Assembly: GCA_964452045.1 (NCBI GenBank)
Contig: CAYVKM010000079.1
Location: 1-17,159, forward strand
Direction: 5' to 3'
From: CAYVKM01 sp964452045
GTDB lineage: Bacteria; Calditrichota; Calditrichia; RBG-13-44-9
Length of the DNA stretch: 17,159 bases
Of the stretch, positions 1-8,551 are shown one piece after another (the first letter of the stretch is position 1; every line of letters starts with the position of its first letter). The notes under the pieces are model-generated. The model made no database searches. It was given only the letters and a program-made list of their open reading frames with translations, and had not been told where the DNA came from. The position numbers and the translations under genes are program-made.

Positions 1-116
1 GTACACTTGTGAGTTGCGGTTAATTTTTGGAAAAGATCGCATCACTATTAGCAATTTATCTGAATTTTACCTAAATTCGACAAATTATTTGCAAAATATC
101 AAAGGATTGGAAAGAT
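1..116. other. Leader upstream of the glycan operon
   Basis: AT-rich leader before the first gene. An AAAGGATTGG stretch lies about ten bases before the ATG at 117 and can act as a weak ribosome binding site. I see no convincing -35/-10 pair and no hairpin. One plus-strand frame is open from base 2 to a stop at 143-145, and another closes at base 21-23. Either could be the tail of an upstream gene or chance, so I do not call a coding region. Confidence 0.35.
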
Positions 117-2633
117 ATGGCGAAAAAGAAAAAAACTATCCCTAAAGAGACCAAAGTCGAGGCAAAACAGGCTGCCAAATTTTCCCTGGACACTTTTGAA
201 AAACCTATATTCATCCTGGGCTTTTTTATTATTCTTTTTATCATTTTAGTGGTCCTGTATAAATCGCTGGTTTTCCAAGGAATGGAGCCCAATGGAAGTG
301 ATATCGTCTCCGGTGTAGGGAAGACCCACCAGTTGAAGATGTGGGAAGAAAAAACCAGTCATTATCCGCTCTGGAATCCCTATATGTTCGGAGGAATGCC
401 CACCTATCAACGATTCGGGCCAAAAGTCTGGTCGTTCGATACCTTCCTTAGTGATTTAGGTTTTCTGGCGGACTGGCGGATCTGGTATTATCTGGCCGGT
501 GCACTTGGTTTGTTCCTGCTGGTAAAGTATCTGGGTCTCTCAGCAGCTGCCGGCATGCTCGCTGCGCTGGGATTCGTTTTGATGCCGCATTTCCAGGCAC
601 TAATCATCGTTGGTCATTTTGCCAAATTCCGTGCCATCATGTGGATGCCCTGGGTACTTTTAACCACCTTGTATTTTCTGAATAAGCGAAACCTGTTGTC
701 TGCTATGCTGTTTTCCCTGGCCCTGGCCATGCAATTCCGCACCCAGCATTACCAGATTATATTTTACACCCTGATGCTGGTTGCCTTTTTTGCCATACCG
801 GTTCTGTATCGACTTATCTTTGACAAAAAGTGGCCGGAGATCGGGAAGATTTTTGGATTTTCAGTCTTTGCCCTGGTGCTGTTAGTTCTTATCTCTGCGC
901 AGAATTTAATGAGTATTAAAGAATATACACCTTACTCTACCCGTGGAGGTAATGCCATTTCCATTAATAACACTCAGACCAGTGAACAGGAGAAAAAGGG
1001 TGTCGGTTTCGATTATGCCACGGCCTGGTCCTATTCGGTTTCAGAGTGGTGGAATTTAATTGTCCCGAAATTCCATGGCGGAACTTCCAATGAACTTTAT
1101 ACCGGCAGTGCCGTTCCGGCCTTTAAAAACCGGGAGCTTCCCACCTACTGGGGCAGTATGCCTTTTACTCAATCTTATGAATATGTGGGAATATTAATGG
1201 TTTTTTTGGCTGTCTTGGGATTGGTATTTGAATGGCATCGATGGGAAGTGAAAAGTCTGACCTTTTTAACTATTTTGGCTTTGCTCATGTCCCTGGGCAA
1301 GAATTTCTCAATTCTTTACAAAACCTTTTTTGTCTATGTCCCTTATTTCGATAAATTCCGCGCCCCGGTGATGATACTGACCATGGTCATGTTTAATATC
1401 GCGGTGCTAGCTGCTTTCGGCCTGTCCTTTATTCTGCGCTCCGATTTGCAGATCAAGGAAATAAAGCAACGATTCTATGTGGTTTCCGGAATCTTTGTCG
1501 CCATCTTGATTATTCCTATTCTATTCGGATCTTCTCTTTCCCTGATGCAGGCACAGGAAGCACAACGCTATAATCCGGAAATTTTAAATATGCTTAAAAA
1601 AGTACGTCTGGAAATGTTGCGTAATTCTAGCATAATAAGCCTGCTCTTTCTGCTGCTGGGTATCGGCAGTATCTGGGGGGTACAAAAAAAATGGTTCAGG
1701 GTGGATTTTTTACCGGTCATAATTATCCTGGCGGTATTGGTGGATTTTTGGGTATTGGATACCCATTATGTAAAAGGGAAGTTCATCGATCCCCGGCTGG
1801 CGGAACAACAGCAATATGCCAAAACTCCGGTTGATCAGTTGATGCTACAAAATGATCAGTTGTTCAGGGTCTTTCCCACCGGCCGCCTGTTTTCCGATAC
1901 TCGCTGGGTATATTATTATCAGTCAATTGGCGGATATTCCCCGGCAAAATTGCAGGGTATCCAGGAAATTGTGGATAATTGCCTTTATGTGGGTTTGGGA
2001 GATGGGGTACCCATTAACTGGAATGTAGTGGATATGCTGAACGTGCAATATTTGATTTCCAATCAATCCTTGTCCTCTTCTCATTTAAAATCAGTAGCTT
2101 CGGACAAAAAAATGAATCTCTATGCCCAGGAAAATTCCGGAAAATTGCCCCGGGCTTATTTTGCAAATAATTATGTGTTGATTCCCGATGGCGTTGAACG
2201 GTTAAAATATCTGAACCGTCCGGATTTTGATCCGGCTCGCACTGCTATTCTTGAGGAAACTCCCTCGGAAGCGCTTGAGGCCCCGGACAGCGCATACGCC
2301 AAAGTGATCTCATATGCACCGGAGCAGATTGAATACTCGGTTTATACGGATAAACCAGCGCTACTGGTGTTTTCGGAAATCTACTATCCCAAAGGATGGC
2401 GCGCTCGGCTTGATGGTGAGCAGGGTTTAAAGATTTATAAAACTAATCACCTGCTCCGATCTGTTATTGTCCCTGCTGGAGAACATTCACTTGTCTTTAA
2501 TTTCCATCCGGAATCCTATTATCTGGGATTATGGATTTCACTGGTGAGCCTGGTTGGAACCTACTTCCTGTTGATCGGTTTAGTCTATCTAAACTTTGGA
2601 AAAACAATCCGGCAAAAATTTGCTGGGAAATAG
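117..2633 (+). CDS. YfhO-family polytopic membrane protein (putative glycosyl transfer)
   Basis: An 838-residue integral membrane protein of the YfhO family (Pfam 'bacterial membrane protein YfhO'). In Firmicutes, YfhO is a GT-C-like protein that moves sugars from undecaprenyl phosphate onto cell-surface polymers. The sequence shows a lysine-rich cytoplasmic N-terminus (about residues 1-25), a first TM helix at about 30-50, then the family signature P-L-W-N-P-Y-M-F-G-G-M-P-T-Y at 84-97 in the first external loop. Many further hydrophobic helices follow. A soluble C-terminal beta-rich region (W-R-A-R-L-D-G around residue 761) sits before a last TM segment and a basic tail. ATG start with AAAGGATTGG upstream. 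It is the first gene of a run of five, 12 bases before the next start. The family is clear; donor and acceptor are unknown. No CsbB- or GtcA-like partner is visible nearby. Confidence 0.85.
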   Translation: MAKKKKTIPKETKVEAKQAAKFSLDTFEKPIFILGFFIILFIILVVLYKSLVFQGMEPNGSDIVSGVGKTHQLKMWEEKTSHYPLWNPYMFGGMPTYQRFGPKVWSFDTFLSDLGFLADWRIWYYLAGALGLFLLVKYLGLSAAAGMLAALGFVLMPHFQALIIVGHFAKFRAIMWMPWVLLTTLYFLNKRNLLSAMLFSLALAMQFRTQHYQIIFYTLMLVAFFAIPVLYRLIFDKKWPEIGKIFGFSVFALVLLVLISAQNLMSIKEYTPYSTRGGNAISINNTQTSEQEKKGVGFDYATAWSYSVSEWWNLIVPKFHGGTSNELYTGSAVPAFKNRELPTYWGSMPFTQSYEYVGILMVFLAVLGLVFEWHRWEVKSLTFLTILALLMSLGKNFSILYKTFFVYVPYFDKFRAPVMILTMVMFNIAVLAAFGLSFILRSDLQIKEIKQRFYVVSGIFVAILIIPILFGSSLSLMQAQEAQRYNPEILNMLKKVRLEMLRNSSIISLLFLLLGIGSIWGVQKKWFRVDFLPVIIILAVLVDFWVLDTHYVKGKFIDPRLAEQQQYAKTPVDQLMLQNDQLFRVFPTGRLFSDTRWVYYYQSIGGYSPAKLQGIQEIVDNCLYVGLGDGVPINWNVVDMLNVQYLISNQSLSSSHLKSVASDKKMNLYAQENSGKLPRAYFANNYVLIPDGVERLKYLNRPDFDPARTAILEETPSEALEAPDSAYAKVISYAPEQIEYSVYTDKPALLVFSEIYYPKGWRARLDGEQGLKIYKTNHLLRSVIVPAGEHSLVFNFHPESYYLGLWISLVSLVGTYFLLIGLVYLNFGKTIRQKFAGK

Positions 2634-2645
2634 ATCAGTCATTTC

Positions 2646-3953
2646 ATGAAGAAAGTCCTGATCATCAGTTATTACTGGCCGCTAGCCGGTGGACCCGGAT
2701 CCCAGCGGGCAGTAAAGTTTGCTAAATACCTGCCAGAATTTGGCTGGGAGCCGATTGTGCTAACGGTCAGGAAAGGTGAATTTGCCTATCTCGATCCATC
2801 ACTGGAGTCGGACATATCTGAGAAAATGATTGTTCACCGGACGCCCTCGATCGAACCCTATTTGTTTTATAAAAAAATGACCGGAATAAAACCGGACGAG
2901 TCAATCCCCATCGCCCAACTGATGCAAAAAAAGACCGGTTTTAAAAACAGGATATTCAACTGGATTCGGGCAAATCTGTTTGTACCGGATGCCCGGATCG
3001 GCTGGATCCCTTTTGCCCGAAGGGCTGCCAAACAGATCATCCGGGATCATCAGATAAGCATGATTTTCACTACCTCTCCACCCCATTCCTCTCAATTGAT
3101 TGGAAAATACCTGCATCGAAAATTCAAGATTCCCTGGGTGGCCGATTTTCGTGATCCCTGGACGGATATTCAATATTATAAAATTGCAAATCGTAATTAT
3201 TTTGCACGAAAATCGGATGTACATTATGAAAAGTCTGTAATAGCCTCAGCAAGTCATATTACTGCGGTATCCCGGGGATTAATTCAGGATTTTGGTAGTA
3301 AAATTGATGGTACAAATCAGGATAGATTCACTGTATTAACCAATGGATACGATCCGGCGGATTTTCCTGACCAACCGTTTGAAAGGAACAATATCTTTCA
3401 GATTTTACATACTGGAAATATGAACATCACCCAGAATCCGGCAGGCTTATGGGAAGCATTGTCAAGATGGCTCGTTGAAAATCCTGGTTTCCGGTCAATG
3501 GTGAGAATAAAATTTATCGGCCGGATTCATACCGAGATTCTGGAAAATATCCGGGAAAATGGGCTTGAGGATGTCACCGAAATTGAATCCTATAAACCGC
3601 ATGAACGGATCATCCGGGAAATTGGACAGTCTGCCCTCTTATTATCGGTCGTACCGGATGTTCCGGATAATCAGGGCATTGTATTAAGTAAAAATTTCGA
3701 ATACATTGGCAGTGGCCGGCCGATTTTGATCTTCGGACCACCGGAGAGCGATATAGGCAAAATTGTCGGAAAATTTTCCAACAGTCTTATCTGTCCATAT
3801 CAGAATGTTGAGAGATGTAAAAATTTTATTGAAGGTACCTTTTCGGACTGGCAGAGCAATCGCTTGCAATTTTTACCGGTAAAACAAAGAGAAAAATTTT
3901 CCCGGCGGGTCATTGCGGGAAAATTGGCCGAAATATTTAACAGCTGTCTGTAA
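2646..3953 (+). CDS. GT-B glycosyltransferase, GT4-like
   Basis: A 435-residue cytoplasmic glycosyltransferase of the GT-B fold, most like the GT4 family. It would transfer a sugar from an activated donor to a growing lipid-linked glycan. The N-terminal Rossmann domain begins with hydrophobic strand V-L-I-I-S-Y-Y-W-P followed by the glycine-rich loop G-G-P-G-S-Q-R (residues 15-21), typical of the family's acceptor-side domain. F-T-T-S-P-P-H-S-S (141-149) and V-A-D-F-R-D-P-W-T-D (165-174) are motifs I recognise from this subgroup. The C-terminal donor domain carries L-H-T-G-N-M near 258 and S-K-N-F-E-Y-I-G-S-G-R-P-I near 345-358, where the donor-binding acidic residue of the family lies. No TM segment or signal peptide. 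It starts 12 bases after the YfhO-like gene stops, so it is very likely cotranscribed. Sugar specificity cannot be read from sequence. Confidence 0.85.
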   Translation: MKKVLIISYYWPLAGGPGSQRAVKFAKYLPEFGWEPIVLTVRKGEFAYLDPSLESDISEKMIVHRTPSIEPYLFYKKMTGIKPDESIPIAQLMQKKTGFKNRIFNWIRANLFVPDARIGWIPFARRAAKQIIRDHQISMIFTTSPPHSSQLIGKYLHRKFKIPWVADFRDPWTDIQYYKIANRNYFARKSDVHYEKSVIASASHITAVSRGLIQDFGSKIDGTNQDRFTVLTNGYDPADFPDQPFERNNIFQILHTGNMNITQNPAGLWEALSRWLVENPGFRSMVRIKFIGRIHTEILENIRENGLEDVTEIESYKPHERIIREIGQSALLLSVVPDVPDNQGIVLSKNFEYIGSGRPILIFGPPESDIGKIVGKFSNSLICPYQNVERCKNFIEGTFSDWQSNRLQFLPVKQREKFSRRVIAGKLAEIFNSCL

Positions 3954-3996
3954 TTCGGATAAATTAGATTTGTTTCAAAACTTAAATTGATCAGAT

Positions 3997-4992
3997 ATGT
4001 CTTCCAAGTTTCAAAAAGCCCTTTTTATGTTAAAGAAATTTAGGAAGGATATTACCCGGGATCGTCAGATCTACCGGATATCCGATGACCTGAAATCTCC
4101 GGAGTTAGGCGAGTATTATTTTATCATGACCGAGGAGCAAATGCTGGAGGGACACAGCCAGCAATATCATTTCGATTCTGGGGATATCCCGATAATTCCC
4201 TCATATATCGATGTGGAAGAAAAGAAGATGGTCTATTATCCGATCTCGATCGGGCAGTATGGTTTGACCATTTGGAATACTTATTTGAATACCGGTTCGG
4301 AAAAGGATAAAAACAGATTCTTAAAAATCGCTGAGTGGTTTTATGAGAATCGGATTGATGATCCGAAATTGGGTGCGTTCTGGTTAACCGATGTGGACAA
4401 GCCAGCCTATGGGATTAAAAAACCCTGGAAATCTGCTTTTTCCCAGGGCCGGGGAATAAATATTTTATTGCGGGCATATCAACTCACCGGCCTGAAACAG
4501 TACAACGAGGTAGCCCGGAATGCCATGATTCCCTTCACTTATTCCATACCGGATGGCGGGATCACTTGTTTCACTGAATGGGGGCCTTTCTATGAAGAAT
4601 ACCCGGCCCAGGTTCCGGTATTGGTGCTGAATGGTTTCATCTTTTCCTTGCTTGGGATATACGATTTTATCCGGACTCACTTAGAAGATTCGCTTGCGCA
4701 AAAAATATTGAATGATGGCATTGATACTCTGGTTAATATTCTGCCTGAATACGATATGGGTTTCTGGAGCAAATATTCCCTGTGCCGGGCAGACTTTCAT
4801 CCCGAGGTTGATCCCTCCACTATTGGATACCATCATCTCCACATTCTGCAGCTGGAATTGCTTTTTCGTCTTTCCGGGCGGGAGATTTTCCGGGAATATG
4901 CCCGGAAATGGTCGTCCTATTCAAATTTACTGAATATGGTAAAAATGTATGTTATAAAATACCGGGCGTTAAAAAAGATGAATAGGCTATGA
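3997..4992 (+). CDS. D-glucuronyl C5-epimerase family protein
   Basis: A 331-residue homologue of the C-terminal catalytic domain of D-glucuronyl C5-epimerase (Pfam C5-epim_C), which converts D-glucuronate to L-iduronate within heparosan/heparan chains. Matches to the vertebrate enzyme, from my memory of that sequence: W-K-S-A-F-S-Q-G-R-G (144-153, human W-Y-S-A-M-A-Q-G-Q-A); Y-E-E-Y-P (199-203); V-L-N-G-F-I-F-S-L-L-G-I-Y-D (210-223); S-K-Y-S-L (258-262); and Y-H-H-L-H-I-L-Q-L-E-L-L (278-289), then R-K-W-S-S-Y. Y202, Y260 and Y278 fall where human Y500, Y560 and Y578 lie; the last pair is 18 residues apart in both. No signal peptide or TM segment, so it appears cytoplasmic, unlike the Golgi enzyme. 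The first 20 and last 20 residues are basic. It overlaps the next gene by ATGA. Family strongly supported; polymer substrate inferred. Confidence 0.85.
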   Translation: MSSKFQKALFMLKKFRKDITRDRQIYRISDDLKSPELGEYYFIMTEEQMLEGHSQQYHFDSGDIPIIPSYIDVEEKKMVYYPISIGQYGLTIWNTYLNTGSEKDKNRFLKIAEWFYENRIDDPKLGAFWLTDVDKPAYGIKKPWKSAFSQGRGINILLRAYQLTGLKQYNEVARNAMIPFTYSIPDGGITCFTEWGPFYEEYPAQVPVLVLNGFIFSLLGIYDFIRTHLEDSLAQKILNDGIDTLVNILPEYDMGFWSKYSLCRADFHPEVDPSTIGYHHLHILQLELLFRLSGREIFREYARKWSSYSNLLNMVKMYVIKYRALKKMNRL

Positions 4993-6182
4993 AAAAGTGT
5001 AGAGTAGGTATGATTGTTGAAGCACAATTTCCCCCGGATATTAGAGTTGAACGGGAAGCCCTTACTCTAATTGACAAGGGATATGAGGTTCATGTCTTGT
5101 GCATGACACATCAAAAAAAACCATTCATCGAAAATTATAAAGGAATTATCATTCACCGATTTTCACTATCTAAATTAATATTTAAAAAACTTTCACCTCT
5201 TGCTTTAACATTTCCTTTTTACTTTCAGATTTGGGAAAAACCTGTAAAATTATTCCTTGAACTTGGTTTTCAAATAATTCATCTACATGATTTACCATTA
5301 CTAAATTTACTATTACACCTCAAACAAAAATTTTCATTCAAATTAATTGTTGATTTACATGAAAACCGCCCTGTGATTATGAAGTATTATTCGCATGTAA
5401 AAAAGTTTCCGGGAAAATACCTGATTTCTATCAAAAAATGGGAAAATTATCAGCGAAAGCTTGTTCCTCAAGTTGACCACGTCATAGTTGTTACTGATCT
5501 GGCAAAACAGCAATTAGTAGCAGATATCCTCATTGATCAGTCAAAATTAACATCAATATGTAACTTTGTAGATGTTGAAAAATTTATAAAAACCCCAATA
5601 GATAACGTTATTGTAAATAAACTTAGTAATAAATGGAATATTGTATATGTAGGAGTTACGGGTTTACGTAGGGGCATAGATGTTGCTATACAAGCAGTAG
5701 CTGCAATAAAAGACAGAATCCCAAATATGCAATTTATTGTTTTAGGTTCCAGCAGGGATGACTATCTATTACGAAAACTAACAATTGATCTACATATTGA
5801 GACAATGGTTTATTTCACTGGATGGGTGCCCCAAGAAAAAATCAATTCATATATTTTTGCAAGTCATGTTGGAATATCACCAATTCGGAGAAATCCACAT
5901 CATGACACAACGTTAGCAAATAAAATTTCACAATATCTTGCTTATAAGAAACCAATTATAGTAAGTGATTGTCTAATGCAAGCTTCAATCGTGGCGAAGT
6001 TTAAATGTGGTTTAGTTTACGAAGATGGAAATATTTCAGATCTCGCTGATAAATTGATAAAATCATATAGTAATAAAAAACTTTACCATTTTTTAGCGGA
6101 AAATACAGGAAAAGCAAGTAAGGAGTTGGATTGGAAAATTGAAGCAAATAAACTGGAAAAAATATATGAGGAATTACTTTAA
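4989..6182 (+). CDS. Glycosyltransferase family 4 protein
   Basis: A 397-residue GT-B glycosyltransferase of family GT4 (Pfam Glycos_transf_4 plus Glycos_transf_1). N-terminal strand and loop V-G-M-I-V-E-A-Q-F-P-P-D-I-R-V-E-R-E (6-23), H-L-H-D-L-P-L (98-104) and V-D-L-H-E-N-R-P (121-128) belong to the acceptor domain. V-G-V-T-G-L-R-R-G-I-D (221-231), F-T-G-W-V-P (276-281) and N-K-I-S-Q-Y-L-A-Y-K-K-P-I-I (311-324) belong to the donor-nucleotide domain; the last is the usual location of the ribose-binding segment. No membrane segment. Its ATG overlaps the epimerase stop as ATGA, so the two genes are translationally coupled. The DNA is strikingly AT-rich (for example 13 of 60 G+C at 5161-5220, against 31 of 60 at 4861-4920 in the epimerase gene), which suggests a separate origin from the upstream half of the operon. 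Confidence 0.88.
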   Translation: MKKCRVGMIVEAQFPPDIRVEREALTLIDKGYEVHVLCMTHQKKPFIENYKGIIIHRFSLSKLIFKKLSPLALTFPFYFQIWEKPVKLFLELGFQIIHLHDLPLLNLLLHLKQKFSFKLIVDLHENRPVIMKYYSHVKKFPGKYLISIKKWENYQRKLVPQVDHVIVVTDLAKQQLVADILIDQSKLTSICNFVDVEKFIKTPIDNVIVNKLSNKWNIVYVGVTGLRRGIDVAIQAVAAIKDRIPNMQFIVLGSSRDDYLLRKLTIDLHIETMVYFTGWVPQEKINSYIFASHVGISPIRRNPHHDTTLANKISQYLAYKKPIIVSDCLMQASIVAKFKCGLVYEDGNISDLADKLIKSYSNKKLYHFLAENTGKASKELDWKIEANKLEKIYEELL

Positions 6183-6183
6183 A

Positions 6184-6963
6184 ATGGTTAGGTATCCACA
6201 AATAAAATATGAAAAAGAGTACTATGAAGATGAGTTTAATTGGGACTTAATGAAAGTAAACATTTGGATCCAAGAAAAAATAGATATAATAAAATCAATT
6301 ATACCAAAGGATGTTATATCAATTTTAGATGTTGGTTGTGGTAATGGCATTATTACAAATTCCCTCCAGTTAGATTATAGTATATTGGGTATTGACCGAA
6401 GTCTTTCTGCACTAAAGTATGCGGAGTTAAAAAAAATTAGAGCAGATGTTACAATAATTCCTATCAAAAATTATGCGGTAGATATGTCAATTTGCAGTGA
6501 GGTTTTGGAACACTTGGAGGGAAAATTTTTGATACAGGCAATTGAGGAGTTAAAAAGAGTAAGTAAAAAATATATTTTAATTACAGTTCCAAACAATGAA
6601 AATTTAAATAAAAATCTTGTGAAATGTCCAGATTGTCATTTCAAATTCAATGCATCACTTCACTACAATTCTTTCAATGAAACCATTTTAAATCTATATT
6701 TCAAGGGTTACAAAAAGTTGTATACATTTGAAAGTGGAAAGCCGGTTAGACAATACAACAATTTTCTACTTCGGATACGTCAAAATATTGGGAACAGTTG
6801 GGGAAGATTCGCAAACAAAAGACGTGTTACTTGTACTAGGTGTGGTAATAAATTTATTCCCCCCAAAAACAATAATATTATATCTTTTATTTGTGACGGA
6901 CTAAATAGATTTTTTTCTGTGCGCAAACCATATTGGTTTGGCGTACTATATGAAAGAGTATAA
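6184..6963 (+). CDS. Class I SAM-dependent methyltransferase with two Cys pairs
   Basis: A 259-residue class I (Rossmann-fold) SAM-dependent methyltransferase. Motif I is I-L-D-V-G-C-G-N-G (47-55), the acidic end of strand 2 is in G-I-D-R-S (D71), and S-E-V-L-E-H-L (105-111) is the usual post-II/III segment. A cysteine pair C-P-D-C (148-151) followed by F-K-F-N and a second pair C-T-R-C-G-N-K-F (217-224) suggest a structural zinc site in the C-terminal half. Such Cys insertions are known in glycan-cluster methyltransferases. I prefer the ATG at 6184, two bases after the GT4 stop, because GAGGAA lies about 12 bases upstream. An in-frame ATG at 6166 and a TTG at 6139 would extend it into the previous gene. 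It probably methylates a sugar of the glycan made by this operon, though the target is not readable. Very AT-rich, like its upstream neighbour. Confidence 0.82.
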   Translation: MVRYPQIKYEKEYYEDEFNWDLMKVNIWIQEKIDIIKSIIPKDVISILDVGCGNGIITNSLQLDYSILGIDRSLSALKYAELKKIRADVTIIPIKNYAVDMSICSEVLEHLEGKFLIQAIEELKRVSKKYILITVPNNENLNKNLVKCPDCHFKFNASLHYNSFNETILNLYFKGYKKLYTFESGKPVRQYNNFLLRIRQNIGNSWGRFANKRRVTCTRCGNKFIPPKNNNIISFICDGLNRFFSVRKPYWFGVLYERV

Positions 6964-7033
6964 TTATTTCAAACAAGCTATTCAATCAGCTCTTTGTTAT
7001 AATTTTAAGTGAAAAGATTACAGTCTTTTAATA

Positions 7034-8551
7034 TTATTGTTTTGTGGATCTTTTAAATCGATTTTTAATGACATTAATAACAATTTTATCCTCATTTTTT
7101 ATGGCTCTTGTAAGAATGAGAAATAAAATATACGCTATGAAATATACCAAAATAGCTATGAGATGAGACTTTGTTATGTTTATAAAATAAAGGATTGGAA
7201 TGGGTATTATTCCGGCAATTGCAAATTTCAGATGTATTAGACGAAAAGGTTGAATTCTAATTTTTTGGTAAACTTGAAGAAAACAAAGTATATTAAAAAT
7301 ATTAAAAGAAATAACCGATGAAATACCTGCGCCGATTAATTTGTACTTAGGGATAAGAATTAAGTTGAAACCAACGCTACAAATAAATGCAATAATAGAA
7401 TTTATCATAGTTTTTTTTGTATCTCCCAAAATTACCAGCAGATTACTAGTAGGCCCAACCAACGTATGCAGAAAATAACCAACTATAATAATCCTTAATA
7501 TGGGAATTGAAGCAAGAAACTCTCTGCTAAAAATCATGGAAATATAAAATTGTGGCAAAATCATCATTGAAACAAAAAGCGGAATTGACAGCATTGCGGT
7601 CCATTTCACACTAATATAGTACATAAGGGAGAGGGAATCTTTATCATCTTTTGCAAATAATTCAGTAAATAAAGGTAATACAATTGGAGACAATGCTTGT
7701 CTTATCAATAATATTAGTTGTCCTATTGGAACTGCGGCATTATAAAGTCCTACGCTCGCCTGGTCTAGTAGGACTCCAATAATAATTGTGTCTGTACGGG
7801 GAAGAAGAAGCCAAAATATTCCACCCAGCATCAATGGCACAGATAGCATAAAGAGTTCTTTATCAGATAAACTAAACCCTAATCTATCCCAAATAATTAA
7901 ACCTGTTTTCCTATTTAGGATGATGAGTGATATTATATCAATTAAAGCAAACGAGAGTGGGTATGCTAGTATCACAATGACAAACGATTTTTCTATAAAA
8001 CTTGCTAACATAATAAAAATGAATAGAAAAAGAAATCTTAGTAAATCGTGGAATAATGTAAATTTGAAGATTTGCTTTAAACCTTTAAAGATAGAAGTGT
8101 TTATTTCTAAAACATTATACAGAGGAATTCCAAAAGCAAAAATTTTTAATACGATAGTCAGTTCAGCGGTTTTAAAAACAGTCTTGGCGATAAATTTTGA
8201 TGTAATAAATAAAATTATACCCAATATTGTACTTATGAGGATAGTAATTTTATATGAAGAAAATATTTGTTTGTAGACTTTTTTTAAATCAGATTTAGCA
8301 CGATAATAAGATATTTGTCTTGATATTCCAGTATTCAATCCTACTATACTTATCATTGCAAATATCATCATCAATGAGAGCCCTGTGTTTATAAAACCAT
8401 ATTGCTCTACCCCATAGACGTGCGCTATAACTGCCCTTATTGCGTATCCTAATACCCGAGCAGCGAGCATTCCAATGATTACCCATAGCATTCCGCCTGC
8501 TAAGGAAGTTATTAATTTTTTATTGGTATTAATTTTTTCGATTTGGGGCAT
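7034..8551 (-). CDS. Wzx-like polysaccharide flippase (MOP superfamily)
   Basis: A 505-residue polytopic inner-membrane protein of the oligosaccharide flippase / polysaccharide biosynthesis family (MOP exporter superfamily). It would flip undecaprenyl-linked glycan units to the periplasmic face. The N-terminus has a short polar leader, then G-G-M-L-W-V-I-I-G-M-L-A-A-R-V-L-G, a family-typical first helix. The conserved loop H-V-Y-G-V-E-Q-Y-G-F-I-N-T-G follows at about 44-57. Roughly a dozen to fourteen hydrophobic helices run to a basic C-terminus (K-N-R-F-K-R-S-T-K-Q). ATG start; no clear Shine-Dalgarno sequence. It converges on the glycan operon (stops 70 bases apart), so it is a separate unit, yet its AT-rich base use matches the GT4 and methyltransferase genes, suggesting they arrived together. 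A lipid II flippase role is unlikely because the sequence resembles the Wzx/RfbX branch, not MurJ. Confidence 0.88.
   Translation of the reverse strand: MPQIEKINTNKKLITSLAGGMLWVIIGMLAARVLGYAIRAVIAHVYGVEQYGFINTGLSLMMIFAMISIVGLNTGISRQISYYRAKSDLKKVYKQIFSSYKITILISTILGIILFITSKFIAKTVFKTAELTIVLKIFAFGIPLYNVLEINTSIFKGLKQIFKFTLFHDLLRFLFLFIFIMLASFIEKSFVIVILAYPLSFALIDIISLIILNRKTGLIIWDRLGFSLSDKELFMLSVPLMLGGIFWLLLPRTDTIIIGVLLDQASVGLYNAAVPIGQLILLIRQALSPIVLPLFTELFAKDDKDSLSLMYYISVKWTAMLSIPLFVSMMILPQFYISMIFSREFLASIPILRIIIVGYFLHTLVGPTSNLLVILGDTKKTMINSIIAFICSVGFNLILIPKYKLIGAGISSVISFNIFNILCFLQVYQKIRIQPFRLIHLKFAIAGIIPIPILYFINITKSHLIAILVYFIAYILFLILTRAIKNEDKIVINVIKNRFKRSTKQ

Noticed and set aside
2..145. Open frame from the left edge to a stop at 143-145, overlapping the start of the YfhO-like gene
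   Set aside because: Only 47 codons in AT-rich DNA, no recognisable similarity, and a second frame also stops early at 21-23; the true end of any upstream gene cannot be decided.
6139..6183. Upstream TTG (6139) and ATG (6166) starts for the methyltransferase
   Set aside because: Both would overlap the GT4 gene; the ATG at 6184 lies just after the GT4 stop and has GAGGAA upstream. The extra residues add no family feature.
7012..7029. Inverted repeat AAAAGA-TTACAG-TCTTTT between the convergent methyltransferase and flippase genes
   Set aside because: Six-bp stem with a single G-C pair and no following T-run on either strand; too weak to call a terminator.
7788..8276. 162-codon open frame on the plus strand opposite the flippase gene
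   Set aside because: Antisense shadow of a clear membrane-protein gene; the composition is what reverse-complemented hydrophobic codons give, and it has no domain or ribosome binding site I recognise.
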